The notes: generated by a model not told the origin, from the sequence alone. Shown: positions 8,379-17,270, counted from the first letter of the stretch. The stretch is DNA of 64,000 nt from Aequorivita iocasae (GCF_016757735.1 NZ_CP068439.1:496001-560000); one strand, 5' to 3'. Translations and numbers: made by a program.

Positions 8379-9662
8379 ATGAAAAAAATATACCTGCTCC
8401 CCATTTTATTGTTTTTTATTGGTTGCGGCCAAGGTTCAGAAAAGGCTGTCGTGGATAAAAATTTTGAGGCGTTGAATGCCTTTGTTGTGGACTTGGATTA
8501 CTTCACCTTGCGGGAAGAATTCAAAAACAATAAAGAGCAACTCAACACAAGGGATTCTCTCTATTTTGAAGCAATCCTCGCCAATGCCTTCAACAATCCG
8601 GAGAAATCCAATGAGGCGATAGACACTTTTTTTAAAACCCCAAAAGCGGAAATAACCGATAGCTTGGCGGAAAAGATGCTGGCCACAAAATTGACAAACC
8701 ATATTTATCGCGCAGAGTATAAAGCTGCGGTAGAAATCAATGAAAAGCTCCAGCAACAATACGCCCACTTGTTGGATTCCACCAAACTGAAAGATTTACA
8801 AAACACCCATAAAATCTGGAAAGCACTTGAAAATACAAAACCTCAAAAAGTAAAAATAGCTGCCGATGTTGCCCTGCCCATTGTAAAAGATAAAGTTGGT
8901 CTTTCCACTCTTGCCACTAACATTGGGGGTTCAACAACCAATTTTGTGTTCGATACAGGCGCCAATTTCTCGGTAATCCAGCGTTCTGTGGCAGAAAATT
9001 TGGGTCTTAAAATAATTCCCGCCCAATTTGATGTGGATGCCGCCACAGGATTAAAAGTGAAAAGCGACCTAGCCGTTGCAGAAAAGTTGCAATTGGGAGA
9101 AATTACCGCCACCAATGTAATCTTTCTGGTGTTTGATGATAAGGATTTATCCTTTCCCACAATAGATTATGAAATAAAGGGAATTATAGGCTTTCCGGTA
9201 ATCCGTGCGCTTCAGGAAATCCAACTTACCAAGGATACGCTTTACGTTCCGCAGCGCCCCAACAAATATTCCTTAAAAAATCTGGCTTATGATGAATATA
9301 TGCCAATAATTCAAGTAACCCACAAGAATGACAAGCTGCGCTTCAACTTTGATACAGGCGCGCAAACCACATCGCTTTATTCAAAATTCTATAAAAAATA
9401 TCACACAGAAATTGATAAAAATTATACCAAAACGAGCCTCAGCACCGGTGGTGCCGGCGGGCAAGTGGCTTTGGAAGGCTATGTGCTAAAAAATGTGCCA
9501 CTCGCTGTCGGCAAAGCAGCGGCAACCATAGAAACCATTCGGCTTTTTCCTGAAAAAATAGGAGTTACCGACAGTCTGCACGGTAATCTGGGCCAAGATT
9601 TTATTGGCCAGTTTGAGGTTATGATTATAAGTTTTAAAAGTGCAAGTATTTTATTTCGGTAA
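8379..9662 (+). CDS. Lipoprotein with two aspartyl-protease-like domains
   Basis: A lipoprotein signal (LLFFIGC) precedes a helical region of about 140 residues and then two retropepsin-like domains, each with an active-site motif FDTGA (191-195 and 324-328). The first continues FSVIQRSVAENLGL and the second TTSLYSKFYKKYH, matching the flap/hydrophobic pattern of Asp proteases of the gag-polyprotein type. With two DTG motifs in one chain it could act as an intramolecular pair rather than a homodimer. The family is common in Bacteroidota; substrate unknown, location probably the periplasmic or outer face of an envelope membrane. Confidence 0.8.
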   Translation: MKKIYLLPILLFFIGCGQGSEKAVVDKNFEALNAFVVDLDYFTLREEFKNNKEQLNTRDSLYFEAILANAFNNPEKSNEAIDTFFKTPKAEITDSLAEKMLATKLTNHIYRAEYKAAVEINEKLQQQYAHLLDSTKLKDLQNTHKIWKALENTKPQKVKIAADVALPIVKDKVGLSTLATNIGGSTTNFVFDTGANFSVIQRSVAENLGLKIIPAQFDVDAATGLKVKSDLAVAEKLQLGEITATNVIFLVFDDKDLSFPTIDYEIKGIIGFPVIRALQEIQLTKDTLYVPQRPNKYSLKNLAYDEYMPIIQVTHKNDKLRFNFDTGAQTTSLYSKFYKKYHTEIDKNYTKTSLSTGGAGGQVALEGYVLKNVPLAVGKAAATIETIRLFPEKIGVTDSLHGNLGQDFIGQFEVMIISFKSASILFR

Positions 9663-9780
9663 CAGCATTGGTTATTTTGGGAGCCGAAGTGGGTAGGGTA
9701 TAGAGTTGTTGATGAGTTAAAAATTGGTTCTTTTAATTGAAAAGATTCCCCTTCCTAATTATCCGCACACTTTCAAAATA

Positions 9781-10512
9781 TTATGATTTGCCCGTAGGCT
9801 TGATAAGGATTTCATTTACATTAACCTCATCTGCCTCGGATACGGCATATACCACTGCCCTTGCAATCGCATCGGCATCCAGTTTGGGTTCATCACCGCC
9901 GTAATCCTTGTCTTCCAACAGTTCCTTATCGGTAATATCCTGGCGCAAATCGGTATCAACAGTGCCAGGCTCAATAGATGTTACCTTAATGTTGAATTCA
10001 GGCGAAAGCTCCATTCGCATGGCTCTGGAAAGTGCTATTATCGCTGCCTTTGAAGCGCCGTAAACGGCCCCGCCTTTATACAATTCCTTACCATCTACGG
10101 AGGCTATATTTACAATATGCCCCTTTTTATTATCCTTCATACTTGGAAGCGCTCCATGTACGGTACGTAAAATTCCTTTTACGTTTACCTCTATTGTTTG
10201 CAGCCATTCCTCTAAATGAAGATTTTTAAGATAGGTTAACGGCATTACCCCTGCTACATTGACCAGGATATCTATGGTATTATATTCGTTTAAAATCTTG
10301 TCAAAACCCTGTGCTACGCTTTCGCTGCTAGACACATCCATTGCAACAACTAAGGACGGATTTTTTAATTCCTTTTGAAGAGATTCCAAAATATCAACAC
10401 TGCGGGCGGCCAATGCCACTTTGCATCCATTATTGTCCAGATGTTTGGCTATGGCGCTTCCTATTCCCCCACTTGCGCCTGTTACTACTGCTATTTTGTT
10501 TTTCATTTCCAT
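9781..10512 (-). CDS. Short-chain dehydrogenase/reductase
   Basis: The 243-residue sequence is a classical SDR with the NAD(P)-binding TGASGGIG motif (11-18), NVAGVM, the catalytic Ser in IVNIASVDGK and the YGASK catalytic Tyr-Lys pair. The end SIEPGTVDTDLRQD is the usual post-catalytic loop. Members oxidise or reduce alcohols, ketones and sugars; the substrate is not deducible. It stands alone between convergent and co-directional genes with spacers of about 120-135 bases that show no further gene. Confidence 0.9.
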   Translation of the reverse strand: MEMKNKIAVVTGASGGIGSAIAKHLDNNGCKVALAARSVDILESLQKELKNPSLVVAMDVSSSESVAQGFDKILNEYNTIDILVNVAGVMPLTYLKNLHLEEWLQTIEVNVKGILRTVHGALPSMKDNKKGHIVNIASVDGKELYKGGAVYGASKAAIIALSRAMRMELSPEFNIKVTSIEPGTVDTDLRQDITDKELLEDKDYGGDEPKLDADAIARAVVYAVSEADEVNVNEILIKPTGKS

Positions 10513-10647
10513 ATTTCTGTTTTCTCTTAAGGAACAAAAATTTCAGCATAATGGGTGTTAAGAAATTTAGAAAGTTTACTAATCAGAAGAAAAAGATTTG
10601 TTAGCTATTGGTTGTTTGTGGGCAGGTATACATTTGTAGATAACTGT

Positions 10648-11031
10648 TTAGGCATTTGTAGCGCTTACACCAGCCTTTATAAATATTTCCTGTACCTCTT
10701 TCTCTATGGGAAACGGTTTCAGTGGCGGCACGTTTGCTCCGCCGGGATTTCCAACGGGAACTTTCCCAACAAAAGACTTCACGCCCCCAAACACCAAACG
10801 GGGTATTTGCCCTAAGATTTCCTTTGGACTTTTTATTTTAAACCCAAATTGCAACATTTTCCAATGTACAAAAGTGTGGGCGTACGGATATCGCTGACCG
10901 AGTATATGGGCTCTTTCCAAGTGGTTCCAAGCGGCTGCCAGATTTCCACCCTTAAATTCCTTACGGTACTTACCTATTTCTATTTCATAAAAAGGTCGTA
11001 ACCCTTTCGGAAGTGAAGTGTAAAGTTTCAT
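10648..11031 (-). CDS. DUF3703 family protein
   Basis: The 127-residue protein has the features of DUF3703: AAAWNHLERAHILGQRYPYAHTFVHWKML, followed by GFKIKSPKEILGQIPRL and a Pro/Gly-rich GKVPVGNPGGANVPPLKPFPIEKEV. Histidines in the AHILGQ..HTFVHW stretch suggest a metal or catalytic site, but function is unknown. No signal peptide. It follows the two lipoprotein genes in the same direction with a 40-base gap. Confidence 0.8.
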   Translation of the reverse strand: MKLYTSLPKGLRPFYEIEIGKYRKEFKGGNLAAAWNHLERAHILGQRYPYAHTFVHWKMLQFGFKIKSPKEILGQIPRLVFGGVKSFVGKVPVGNPGGANVPPLKPFPIEKEVQEIFIKAGVSATNA

Positions 11032-11071
11032 TTTTTAATTTTAAACTTTTGAAAATTTCTGCAAGTTACTA

Positions 11072-11722
11072 TTATCTAATCTTTATACTCTTACTTATCT
11101 TTTCATAAACCTCTCCGGTAGAGAGTTCAACTTTTACACGTATCTTATAATTTTCATTAAGAGTTGGCTTCCTATCAACTTTCAAGCGAATAAACGGAAA
11201 TTGCACGTTCAGCGTATCATTTACCAAATAATCTTCTAGGTATTGATCTTCTTCAAAATAGGCCCCTTCCACAATCATAATGTCATTTAGTGTATCATTT
11301 GCACGGTGGTTGTCATCAAAATCGTTAAGTGTTATTACGGTAATGTTGGTAAGCTTTTCATTTTTTGAACCGGCATCCCCATTTTCACGACATGAACAGG
11401 CGTATGCACTGGGAATAAAGGAGAAGCTCGGCATTTTGGTACGTTTGGGCTTTTGGCTTATAAAATCCACATCATACGTTATCAATAAACTTTTATAGTC
11501 ACTATAATTTACAAGCTCATTTTCCTCCATCTGCTCAAACGTATCTTCTCCCGTCTTTTTGTATTGGGTCATTTCCATCCCCTGAATATCAAAATATGCT
11601 CCAGTAATAGGGCCACAATTGCAATCATCGCTACCGTTTGGGCTGCACATCTGTAATGGTAACCCAACTACCAAAGCAATAACCAACACTTTGGTTTTAA
11701 TACTATTTTTGAAGTTTTTCAT
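11072..11722 (-). CDS. Secreted protein of unknown function (possibly DUF5034-like)
   Basis: A basic start and hydrophobic segment (LVIALVVGLPLQMC) look like a signal peptide, though the residue before the Cys (Met) is atypical for a lipobox. The mature start is Cys-rich (SDDCNCGP). The body is strand-rich with an internal Pro/Cys patch (SFIPSAYACSCRENG) and an Ig-like end (LKVDRKPTLNENYKIRVKVEL). This pattern resembles small Bacteroidota envelope proteins annotated DUF5034, but the match is tentative. It starts 12 bases after the stop of the next lipoprotein gene, so the two form an operon. Confidence 0.6.
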   Translation of the reverse strand: MKNFKNSIKTKVLVIALVVGLPLQMCSPNGSDDCNCGPITGAYFDIQGMEMTQYKKTGEDTFEQMEENELVNYSDYKSLLITYDVDFISQKPKRTKMPSFSFIPSAYACSCRENGDAGSKNEKLTNITVITLNDFDDNHRANDTLNDIMIVEGAYFEEDQYLEDYLVNDTLNVQFPFIRLKVDRKPTLNENYKIRVKVELSTGEVYEKISKSIKIR

Positions 11723-11734
11723 AATTCTTAGACT

Positions 11735-12184
11735 TTATTCTTTTACCCGTTCATAAACAATCCTATAATCCTGCGTGGTACCACTTAGGGTCAATTTTCC
11801 ATCGGCAACACTAATCTTTTGGCAAAGCTTATTTTCTGGTAAGTAAAAATATACAAGCTCGGGCGCGATTTTATTTGCACTTTCCTGCCTTGCAGGACAA
11901 GTAGTTGCTATTTGATATGCCTCAAATTTCGGCGGCTCAACCACGCCTTCCTCCACAAATTTTACCTCTGCGCCTTTAAACTCGGCAGTTCGGTATGGAT
12001 ATTCGGCTTCTTTCCATTTTCCCTGTAAATTTTCAATAATCGCTACGGTATCCCTCATAACGGTTTCTGGGGTTGTTGTTTCCGTTATGGGAGTTTCGGT
12101 TTCTTTTGATTCTTCTTTTTTGTTTTTGCAGGAAACAATTATGGCTGTCAATAATAATAGGATTGCAATTTTTTTAAGTTTCAT
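11735..12184 (-). CDS. Small lipoprotein, unknown function
   Basis: The 149-residue product carries a clear lipoprotein signal (ILLLLTAIIVSC) followed by a Lys/Glu then Thr/Pro-rich linker, a typical outer-membrane tether. The C-terminal 90 residues (LQGKWKEAEYPYRTAEFKGAEVKF...LTLSGTTQDYRIVYERV) form a small beta domain with the layout of lipocalin-like or WG-type lipoproteins. Two cysteines (TTCPAR, KLCQK) might form a disulfide. First gene of the pair with the next secreted protein. Confidence 0.65.
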   Translation of the reverse strand: MKLKKIAILLLLTAIIVSCKNKKEESKETETPITETTTPETVMRDTVAIIENLQGKWKEAEYPYRTAEFKGAEVKFVEEGVVEPPKFEAYQIATTCPARQESANKIAPELVYFYLPENKLCQKISVADGKLTLSGTTQDYRIVYERVKE

Positions 12185-12260
12185 AACATCTCAATTTTTC
12201 TTTTCTATACATATTGATTTTAAAACGATAAGTATTATGATTCATTGTTATAAACCAAAT

Positions 12261-12283
12261 GTCCCCTCGGGCGCAGTCGAGAC
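12261..12283. repeat. Short dispersed GC-rich element (REP-like)
   Basis: The bases GTCCCCTCGGGCGCAGTCGA stand out as GC-rich in an AT-rich spacer. On the complementary strand they read TCGACTGCGCCCGAGGGGAC, similar to the element at 38763-38810, which has TCGACTGC and CTGCGCTCAGGAC. Elements of this form are scattered through many flavobacterial genomes. Confidence 0.5.
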
Positions 12284-12398
12284 CTATTCGCCTTTTAATG
12301 AAGGTTTTTCAACAAAAGGTGTAATGCCAAACTCAGGATAAATTTCACTGGGGAAATAAATCACCCCGCCACGCGATGTTTATGAACTTAATTACGCA

Positions 12399-12932
12399 AT
12401 GATACCTTGGAATATTGGTACCGTAATTGCCTTTCTATTGATTTTGCTATATAGCTATTTGGGATATAAGGGAATTTTTCAATCCAATATTTTACTCCCA
12501 GGTTTCGTTGTAAACGAATCCCTAAAAGAAGGTGGGAATGATAAAAACGTCATTACTTCAATAAGTTCTATTGGAATTACAGAGGAGGAGGCAAGCGACT
12601 TAAAGATTCGTCTGTACGAATTATTGGACGTTAAAAAGCTTTATTTAAATGATAGTCTCAGTCTTACCGATTTGGCTGAAGCGATGGACATTAGCAGTAG
12701 AAAGCTTTCAGAGTTCCTAAATAAAAACCTCGACATAAATTTTTACACCTTAATCAATGACTACAGGGTTGCCGAAGTACAGGAGCGATTAAAAGAAGAA
12801 GAGAGCAAAAAATACACCTTGTTGGGCCTCGCACAAGATTCAGGTTTTCAATCAAAAGCCAGCTTTAATCGTATTTTTAAAAATAAAACCGGCATGTCAC
12901 CCTCTCAATATAGGCAAATGTACAGCCAATAA
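12399..12932 (+). pseudogene. AraC-type regulator, N-terminally truncated
   Basis: The 177 residues consist of one membrane helix (GTVIAFLLILLYSYLGYKGIF), a linker and an AraC-type helix-turn-helix domain (about residues 65-175; LSLTDLAEAMDISSRKLSEFLNK and LLGLAQDSGFQSKASFNRIFK). In the common flavobacterial form the domain follows a multi-helix membrane sensor. Here only the last helix remains: the same frame continues upstream for 12 codons (ITPPRDVYELNYA) to an in-frame TAA at about 12357, and a dispersed repeat-like element lies at 12261. It is probably a 3' remnant; the DNA-binding domain itself looks intact and could still be made. Confidence 0.65.
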
Positions 12933-12981
12933 TTGATGAGGCATCAGGCGTAAAATTCTAGGCCTGAGATATAAACCACGT

Positions 12982-13030
12982 GCCAGGAGCAAAGAGCCAG
13001 GAGCCAAGAGCCAAGAGCCAAGAGCCAAGA
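12982..13030. repeat. Heptamer tandem repeat (GCCAAGA)7
   Basis: Seven heptamers of the GCCAAGA type (first ones GCCAGGA, GCAAAGA) occupy 49 bases, ending 26 bases before the -7 box of the methyltransferase gene. Confidence 0.9.
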
Positions 13031-13055
13031 GATTAAAGCTAGAAAATTTTAATAG

Positions 13056-13063
13056 TACATTTG
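13056..13063 (+). promoter_or_regulatory. -7 box (TACATTTG) of the methyltransferase gene
   Basis: Exact match to TAnnTTTG, 19 bases before the GTG at 13082. It overlaps the TTG at 13061 that would otherwise open the frame, which argues against that TTG as start. Confidence 0.5.
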
Positions 13064-13081
13064 TATACCAACACCCTATTT

Positions 13082-13756
13082 GTGGACAAAGAACAAAACC
13101 AACCCAAAAAAACAAAAACCCCCTGGCCCACAAAGGCTGCCATGGAGCAAGTTTATGAAAACAACCTTTGGGGCGGCAACGAAGATGAGTTTTATTCTGG
13201 CGAGGGTTCGCACCTTACAGGAATTGTAAATCCATACCTGGCCGCAGTAACTTCATTTTTAACTTCGTTTAAAAATCCGCTAACGGTGTGCGATTTAGGT
13301 TGTGGCGATTTTAATGTTGGGAAGGAATTGGTACAGCACACAGCGAAATATATTGCAATAGATATTGTACCCAATCTGATAGCACGGAATATAGAAACCT
13401 TTAAAGCCCCTAATTTAGAATTCCTTTGTCTGGACATTGCAGTGGCCGCTTTGCCATCTGCAGATTGCGCCATAGTACGGCAGGTACTCCAACATCTATG
13501 CAATGCTGAAATACAAAGTATCGCAACTAAGTTGGCTGCTTATAAATATATTATTCTAACGGAACACATTCCCGAAGGCGGTTTTATTCCCAACAAAGAC
13601 ATCATTTCCGGCCAGGGAAATAGACTAAAAGTACAAAGCGGCGTAAACCTATTAATGCCGCCCTTTAATGTAAAGATTAAGGAGGAAAAACAATTATCAG
13701 CAGTAATTTTGAATGATGGAAAAGGGGTTATCGTGACGCAGCTTTTTAAGTTGTAG
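13082..13756 (+). CDS. Class I SAM-dependent methyltransferase
   Basis: The product is a small Rossmann-type methyltransferase with the SAM-binding motif I VCDLGCGDFNVG, an acidic IAIDIVPNLI strand and a motif near CAIVRQVLQHL. The sequence just before (PWPTKAAMEQVYENNLWGG) is conserved in this flavobacterial family, so the start must lie before it. I prefer GTG at 13082; ATG at 13142 would cut into the conserved part, and TTG at 13061 overlaps the -7 promoter box. The acceptor is unknown. It stands alone between the AraC remnant and the DoxX-like gene. Confidence 0.75.
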   Translation: MDKEQNQPKKTKTPWPTKAAMEQVYENNLWGGNEDEFYSGEGSHLTGIVNPYLAAVTSFLTSFKNPLTVCDLGCGDFNVGKELVQHTAKYIAIDIVPNLIARNIETFKAPNLEFLCLDIAVAALPSADCAIVRQVLQHLCNAEIQSIATKLAAYKYIILTEHIPEGGFIPNKDIISGQGNRLKVQSGVNLLMPPFNVKIKEEKQLSAVILNDGKGVIVTQLFKL

Positions 13757-13802
13757 ACCCAAAAAGAGCGATAAGGTAAAGGCTTAGCCTAAAGCATTTC
13801 CA

Positions 13803-13818
13803 TATGACGTTTGTCATA
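13803..13818. promoter_or_regulatory. Palindrome TATGAC-N4-GTCATA, possible Crp/Fnr-type site
   Basis: A perfect 6-bp inverted repeat with a 4-base spacer, 60 bases upstream of the DoxX-like gene. The shape (TGAC-N4-GTCA) is like operators of Crp/Fnr-family regulators; the assignment is inference. Confidence 0.45.
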
Positions 13819-13877
13819 GTTTCAAAAAGAATTCAACCTTACTTTTATAGCCTAATTAACCTTCAAAAATTACTACA

Positions 13878-14261
13878 ATGAAAGACAACCCATCCCTTAA
13901 AACTTGGCTCAGAATTATCCTGGGTTTATTCTTGATTGTTTACGCAATAAACCAATTCTTGCATTTTTTACCTACCAGTTATGGCAAAATGCCTGAGGAG
14001 GCCATGGATTTTATATATGCGGTGGTAGTATACCTTCCATTTCTATATTTTTTCGAAATTATTTTAGGATTATTATTCGTGTTTAATAAATGGACACCAT
14101 TTTTATTAATAGTCCTTTTCCCGTTATCAGTGGCATTCTTAATTTTTAGTATTTCAAACCAGGATCTCTTGGATGCGATTCCTGCTGTGGTTGTTGCCCT
14201 TTTAAATTTCACTTTGATTTTATTTGAAAAAGAAAAATACAAGCCTCTTTTCAGTAAATAA
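13878..14261 (+). CDS. DoxX-like integral membrane protein
   Basis: The 127-residue protein has four predicted membrane helices (ILGLFLIVYAINQFLHFL, AVVVYLPFLYFFEIILGLLFV, PFLLIVLFPLSVAFLIF, AIPAVVVALLNFTLILF) and the family's GLFLIVYAINQF..LP and LLFVFNKWTPF pattern. It belongs to the DoxX-like small membrane proteins, whose biochemical role is not settled (some act in thiol/oxidative stress). The palindrome at 13803-13818 suggests control by a Crp/Fnr-type factor. It lies 34 bases upstream of fhs. Confidence 0.75.
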   Translation: MKDNPSLKTWLRIILGLFLIVYAINQFLHFLPTSYGKMPEEAMDFIYAVVVYLPFLYFFEIILGLLFVFNKWTPFLLIVLFPLSVAFLIFSISNQDLLDAIPAVVVALLNFTLILFEKEKYKPLFSK

Positions 14262-14295
14262 TAATCAATTTTTCATTCAGCAGTAAAGAGAAGTT

Positions 14296-15963
14296 ATGAC
14301 CGATATACAAATTGCACAAAGCGTTACCCCAAAGCCTATAAAAAAAATAGCAGCACGCTTGTCAATTCCTAAAGATTCGTTGGAGTATTACGGGAATGAT
14401 AAGGCGAAAATTCCTTTGAGCCTTATTGATGAAACAGCGCTAAAGCAGAGCAATCTTATATTGGTGACTGCTATTACGCCTACTCCCGCCGGCGAAGGAA
14501 AAACTACTACTTGCATAGGCTTGGGCGATGCGCTCAATTATTTAAAAAAGAAAGCTGTTGTAGTAATCAGGGAACCCAGCCTGGGCCCCGTATTTGGAAT
14601 AAAAGGTGGTGCCGCCGGCGGTGGTTGGAGCCAAGTTATTCCGATGGTGGATATAAACCTGCATTTTACGGGAGATTTTCACGCTATTGAAAAAGCCAAC
14701 AATCTACTTTCTGCCCTTATAGAAAACAATATTCAAAGTAAAACCAGAAATCTGGGCATTGATCCTAGAACGGTTACTTGGAAACGATGTATGGATATGA
14801 ATGACCGCGGGTTGCGGAACATTATAGCCGCACTGGGCGGAAAAGCGGGCGGCATTCCGCGAGAAACCGGTTTTAATATTACCGCAGCATCTGAAATAAT
14901 GGCAATTTTATGTATGGCGTCAAATTTAGAAGATCTAAAGGAAAGATGCGGCGCTATTTACATAGGCGATACGTGGGAAGGAAATGCTGTTTATGCAAAA
15001 GACTTACATGCTAATAACGCCATGGCCGTTCTTTTAAAGGATGCCATCAAACCGAATCTGGTGCAAACCCTGGAAGGAAACCCCGCTATTATCCACGGGG
15101 GACCTTTTGCCAATATTGCACAAGGAACCAACTCTATTATTGCAACAAAAATGGGGATGTCGCTAAGTGATTATACCATCACAGAAGCAGGTTTTGGAGC
15201 CGATTTAGGTGCAGAAAAGTTTATGAACATCAAGTGTCGCACTGCAGGAATCTCTCCTAAAACCATTGTCTTGGTCACTACCCTGAGAGCGTTAAAATAC
15301 CATGGCGGCAAACCCTTAAAGGAAATTACCCAAGAGGATGTAGAAGCGGTTAAAAAAGGACTTCCCAATTTAGAAAGACATATTTCCAGTTTACAAAGCT
15401 TTGGAATTCCTATTGTTGTTTCTTTAAATGCCTTTAAAACCGATACGGAAGCCGAGATGAAAGTGATTACCGACCATTGTAAAAAAGGGGGCATTCCCGT
15501 CGCGCTGAGCTATGGGTGGGAAAAAGGCGGTAAAGGATGTGTTGATTTGGCTGAAAAAGTGATTAAAGCTGCAAATTCCTGTACCGATACTTTTCAAGCT
15601 ACCTACAGTCTTGCTGATAGTATAACAACCAAAATTGAAAAAATTTGCAAAACCATTTATGGAGCAGCAAATGTTGAATTAAGCACTAAAGCGAATTTGC
15701 AATTACGTAAATATGAATCCATGGGCTATGGAAAACTACCTATCTGTATGGCCAAAACAGAAAAAAGTTTCAGTGATGATGAAAAGCGATTGGGCCGTCC
15801 GGAACATTTTGATATTCATATTAGAGAGTTTGAAATAGCAACGGGTGCCGGGTTTATTATTCCCATTGCCGGAAACATTTTGCGTATGCCCGGATTACCC
15901 GCAACCCCCGCCGCCGAAAATATCACTATTGATGGCAGCGGGCTTATTGAAGGTCTATTTTAA
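14296..15963 (+). CDS. fhs: Formate-tetrahydrofolate ligase
   Basis: This 555-residue enzyme makes 10-formyl-THF from formate, THF and ATP. The nucleotide-binding motif TPTPAGEGKT is at 61-70, followed by the family segments REPSLGPVFGIKGGAAGGG, NLHFTGDFHAI and the C-terminal IPIAGNILRMPGLP. Length fits the family (about 555). With gcvP, purK, purE and folC in the same window it points to an active one-carbon and purine supply. A weak hairpin (15966-15997) separates it from the convergent gene. Confidence 0.97.
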   Translation: MTDIQIAQSVTPKPIKKIAARLSIPKDSLEYYGNDKAKIPLSLIDETALKQSNLILVTAITPTPAGEGKTTTCIGLGDALNYLKKKAVVVIREPSLGPVFGIKGGAAGGGWSQVIPMVDINLHFTGDFHAIEKANNLLSALIENNIQSKTRNLGIDPRTVTWKRCMDMNDRGLRNIIAALGGKAGGIPRETGFNITAASEIMAILCMASNLEDLKERCGAIYIGDTWEGNAVYAKDLHANNAMAVLLKDAIKPNLVQTLEGNPAIIHGGPFANIAQGTNSIIATKMGMSLSDYTITEAGFGADLGAEKFMNIKCRTAGISPKTIVLVTTLRALKYHGGKPLKEITQEDVEAVKKGLPNLERHISSLQSFGIPIVVSLNAFKTDTEAEMKVITDHCKKGGIPVALSYGWEKGGKGCVDLAEKVIKAANSCTDTFQATYSLADSITTKIEKICKTIYGAANVELSTKANLQLRKYESMGYGKLPICMAKTEKSFSDDEKRLGRPEHFDIHIREFEIATGAGFIIPIAGNILRMPGLPATPAAENITIDGSGLIEGLF

Positions 15964-15965
15964 AT

Positions 15966-15997
15966 AAAGACTATATAAAATTAGCCCTGTAGTCTTT
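15966..15997. terminator. Weak hairpin between convergent genes
   Basis: An 8-bp inverted repeat AAAGACTA / TAGTCTTT with a long loop lies between the fhs stop and the convergent DUF4256 gene. Confidence 0.4.
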
Positions 15998-16023
15998 AGA
16001 TTTTAGTAAAATAGCTTTTTTCC

Positions 16024-16590
16024 TTAAACCCGTAGCACTCCCCGAAACCCTCGGGCCGCATAATAAGATTGTGCTCCATTGTGGTACACAAAAACTGTAT
16101 CATAACGAAAATCGCCAAAAATGGCACCGCCTAATTTTCTAATTTCTGCTGGAGTTTTTAGCCAACTGGAGGTTTTGGCGTCAAAGTTTCCCAGTTTTTG
16201 TAGGTTGCGGTATTCGGCTTCGGTTAAGAGTTCGATGCCCATTTCTTCTGCCATATCCACAGCGGTATTGTCGGGTCGGTGTTCTTTTCTGGATTCCCAT
16301 CCTGCACGGTCATAACAAACACTTCTTCTCCCTTTAGGACTTTCATCGCAACAATCGTAAAAAAGGTATTCGCCCGTTTTTCCGTCCTGTCCCACAACGT
16401 CAGGCTCGCCACCCGTTTCTTCCATGGCGTCCAGCGACCAAAGCTTCTCTGGCTTGGCTTTCAATTTCGTTTCAACAGCTTCCCAAGCAATGTCTTTATG
16501 CCGTTGGGTATTTTTCTCAAAACGGGTTTTTAATACTTTTAATAACACCTCAGTTTGTTCAGAAGATAAAACCGAATTTGCTTTTGACAT
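16024..16590 (-). CDS. DUF4256 family protein
   Basis: The 188-residue sequence has the compact DUF4256 layout: a start SEQTEVLLKVLKTRFEKN..RHKDIAW, then LEAMEETGGEPDVVG-like and FYDCCDESPKGRRSVCYDRAGWESRK, and the C-terminal GGAIFGDFRYDTVFVYHNGAQSYYAARGFRG. The Cys pair and the YHNGAQSYY strand are invariant in members I recall. Function is unknown; it is cytoplasmic by appearance. It converges on fhs and its start is followed upstream by the (GTGAGTA)5 repeat. Confidence 0.85.
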   Translation of the reverse strand: MSKANSVLSSEQTEVLLKVLKTRFEKNTQRHKDIAWEAVETKLKAKPEKLWSLDAMEETGGEPDVVGQDGKTGEYLFYDCCDESPKGRRSVCYDRAGWESRKEHRPDNTAVDMAEEMGIELLTEAEYRNLQKLGNFDAKTSSWLKTPAEIRKLGGAIFGDFRYDTVFVYHNGAQSYYAARGFRGVLRV

Positions 16591-16623
16591 AACTTATAAT
16601 TTTAAGAATAAAGATATGAAAAA

Positions 16624-16658
16624 GTGAGTAGTGAGTAGTGAGTAGTGAGTAGTGAGTA
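16624..16658. repeat. Heptamer tandem repeat (GTGAGTA)5
   Basis: Five perfect copies of GTGAGTA lie in the spacer between the divergent DUF4256 gene and the small lipoprotein gene, 33 bases from the DUF4256 start. Confidence 0.92.
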
Positions 16659-16744
16659 TATTTAAAAATCCAATGATCTTATGATTGAACGTAACTTATT
16701 TAACAATAGGGCGTCTCTTATTATATTATTTAAATAATAAAATT

Positions 16745-17194
16745 ATGAAACTAAAATATCTAATCGTTTTTGCAATCTTTTGGGCTTGCAATAAGCAAAA
16801 GGAAAATAACACAGAACAATCCCTGCAACAAATTATTAAGGCAGATAAAGAGACTAGCGTTTTAGCATCGGAAATAGGTTTTAACAGCGCGCTTTTATCT
16901 GTTGCCGATAGCAGTTTTGTGAAACTTGGTAATGGGCAATTGCCAATATTGGGAAAAACAGCTTTTGCAAATTCCTTTGAAAAAGATAATGACCTCAAAA
17001 CCATTACTTGGAATCCTGTGAAAGGCGAAGTGGCAGAATCTGGCGAACTGGGCTATACTTGGGGCGACTGGCAGTTCAAAACACCAGACACAACATACTA
17101 CGGCAATTATGTAACAATCTGGAAAAAGAAGGAAGACGGCAATTGGAAAATGGCTTTGGATGGAGGCAACAGCACCCCCAATCCAAAACTTTAA
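16745..17194 (+). CDS. NTF2-like (SnoaL/DUF4440 type) lipoprotein
   Basis: Start at 16745 gives a lipoprotein signal (YLIVFAIFWAC); the longer frame from 16685 adds 20 residues that do not look like a signal. The 149-residue product has the NTF2-like fold order: QQIIKADKETSVLASEIGFNSALL helix, a strand with LGNGQLPILGKTAF, and the beta-hairpins GELGYTWGDWQF and GNYVTIWKKKEDGNWKMALDGG that line a small cavity in DUF4440/SnoaL-like proteins. Substrate or ligand unknown; envelope location expected. Confidence 0.7.
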   Translation: MKLKYLIVFAIFWACNKQKENNTEQSLQQIIKADKETSVLASEIGFNSALLSVADSSFVKLGNGQLPILGKTAFANSFEKDNDLKTITWNPVKGEVAESGELGYTWGDWQFKTPDTTYYGNYVTIWKKKEDGNWKMALDGGNSTPNPKL

Positions 17195-17270
17195 AACAGA
17201 AAGGAAAAACAACTACAGCTATGTTAATCTAGACAACAAACTTCACACGTCTCACGTTTTATGAATTCCC

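Noticed and set aside
13061-13081. TTG start of the methyltransferase gene
   Set aside because: The TTG is part of a TACATTTG -7 box, so it would lie upstream of the transcript start.
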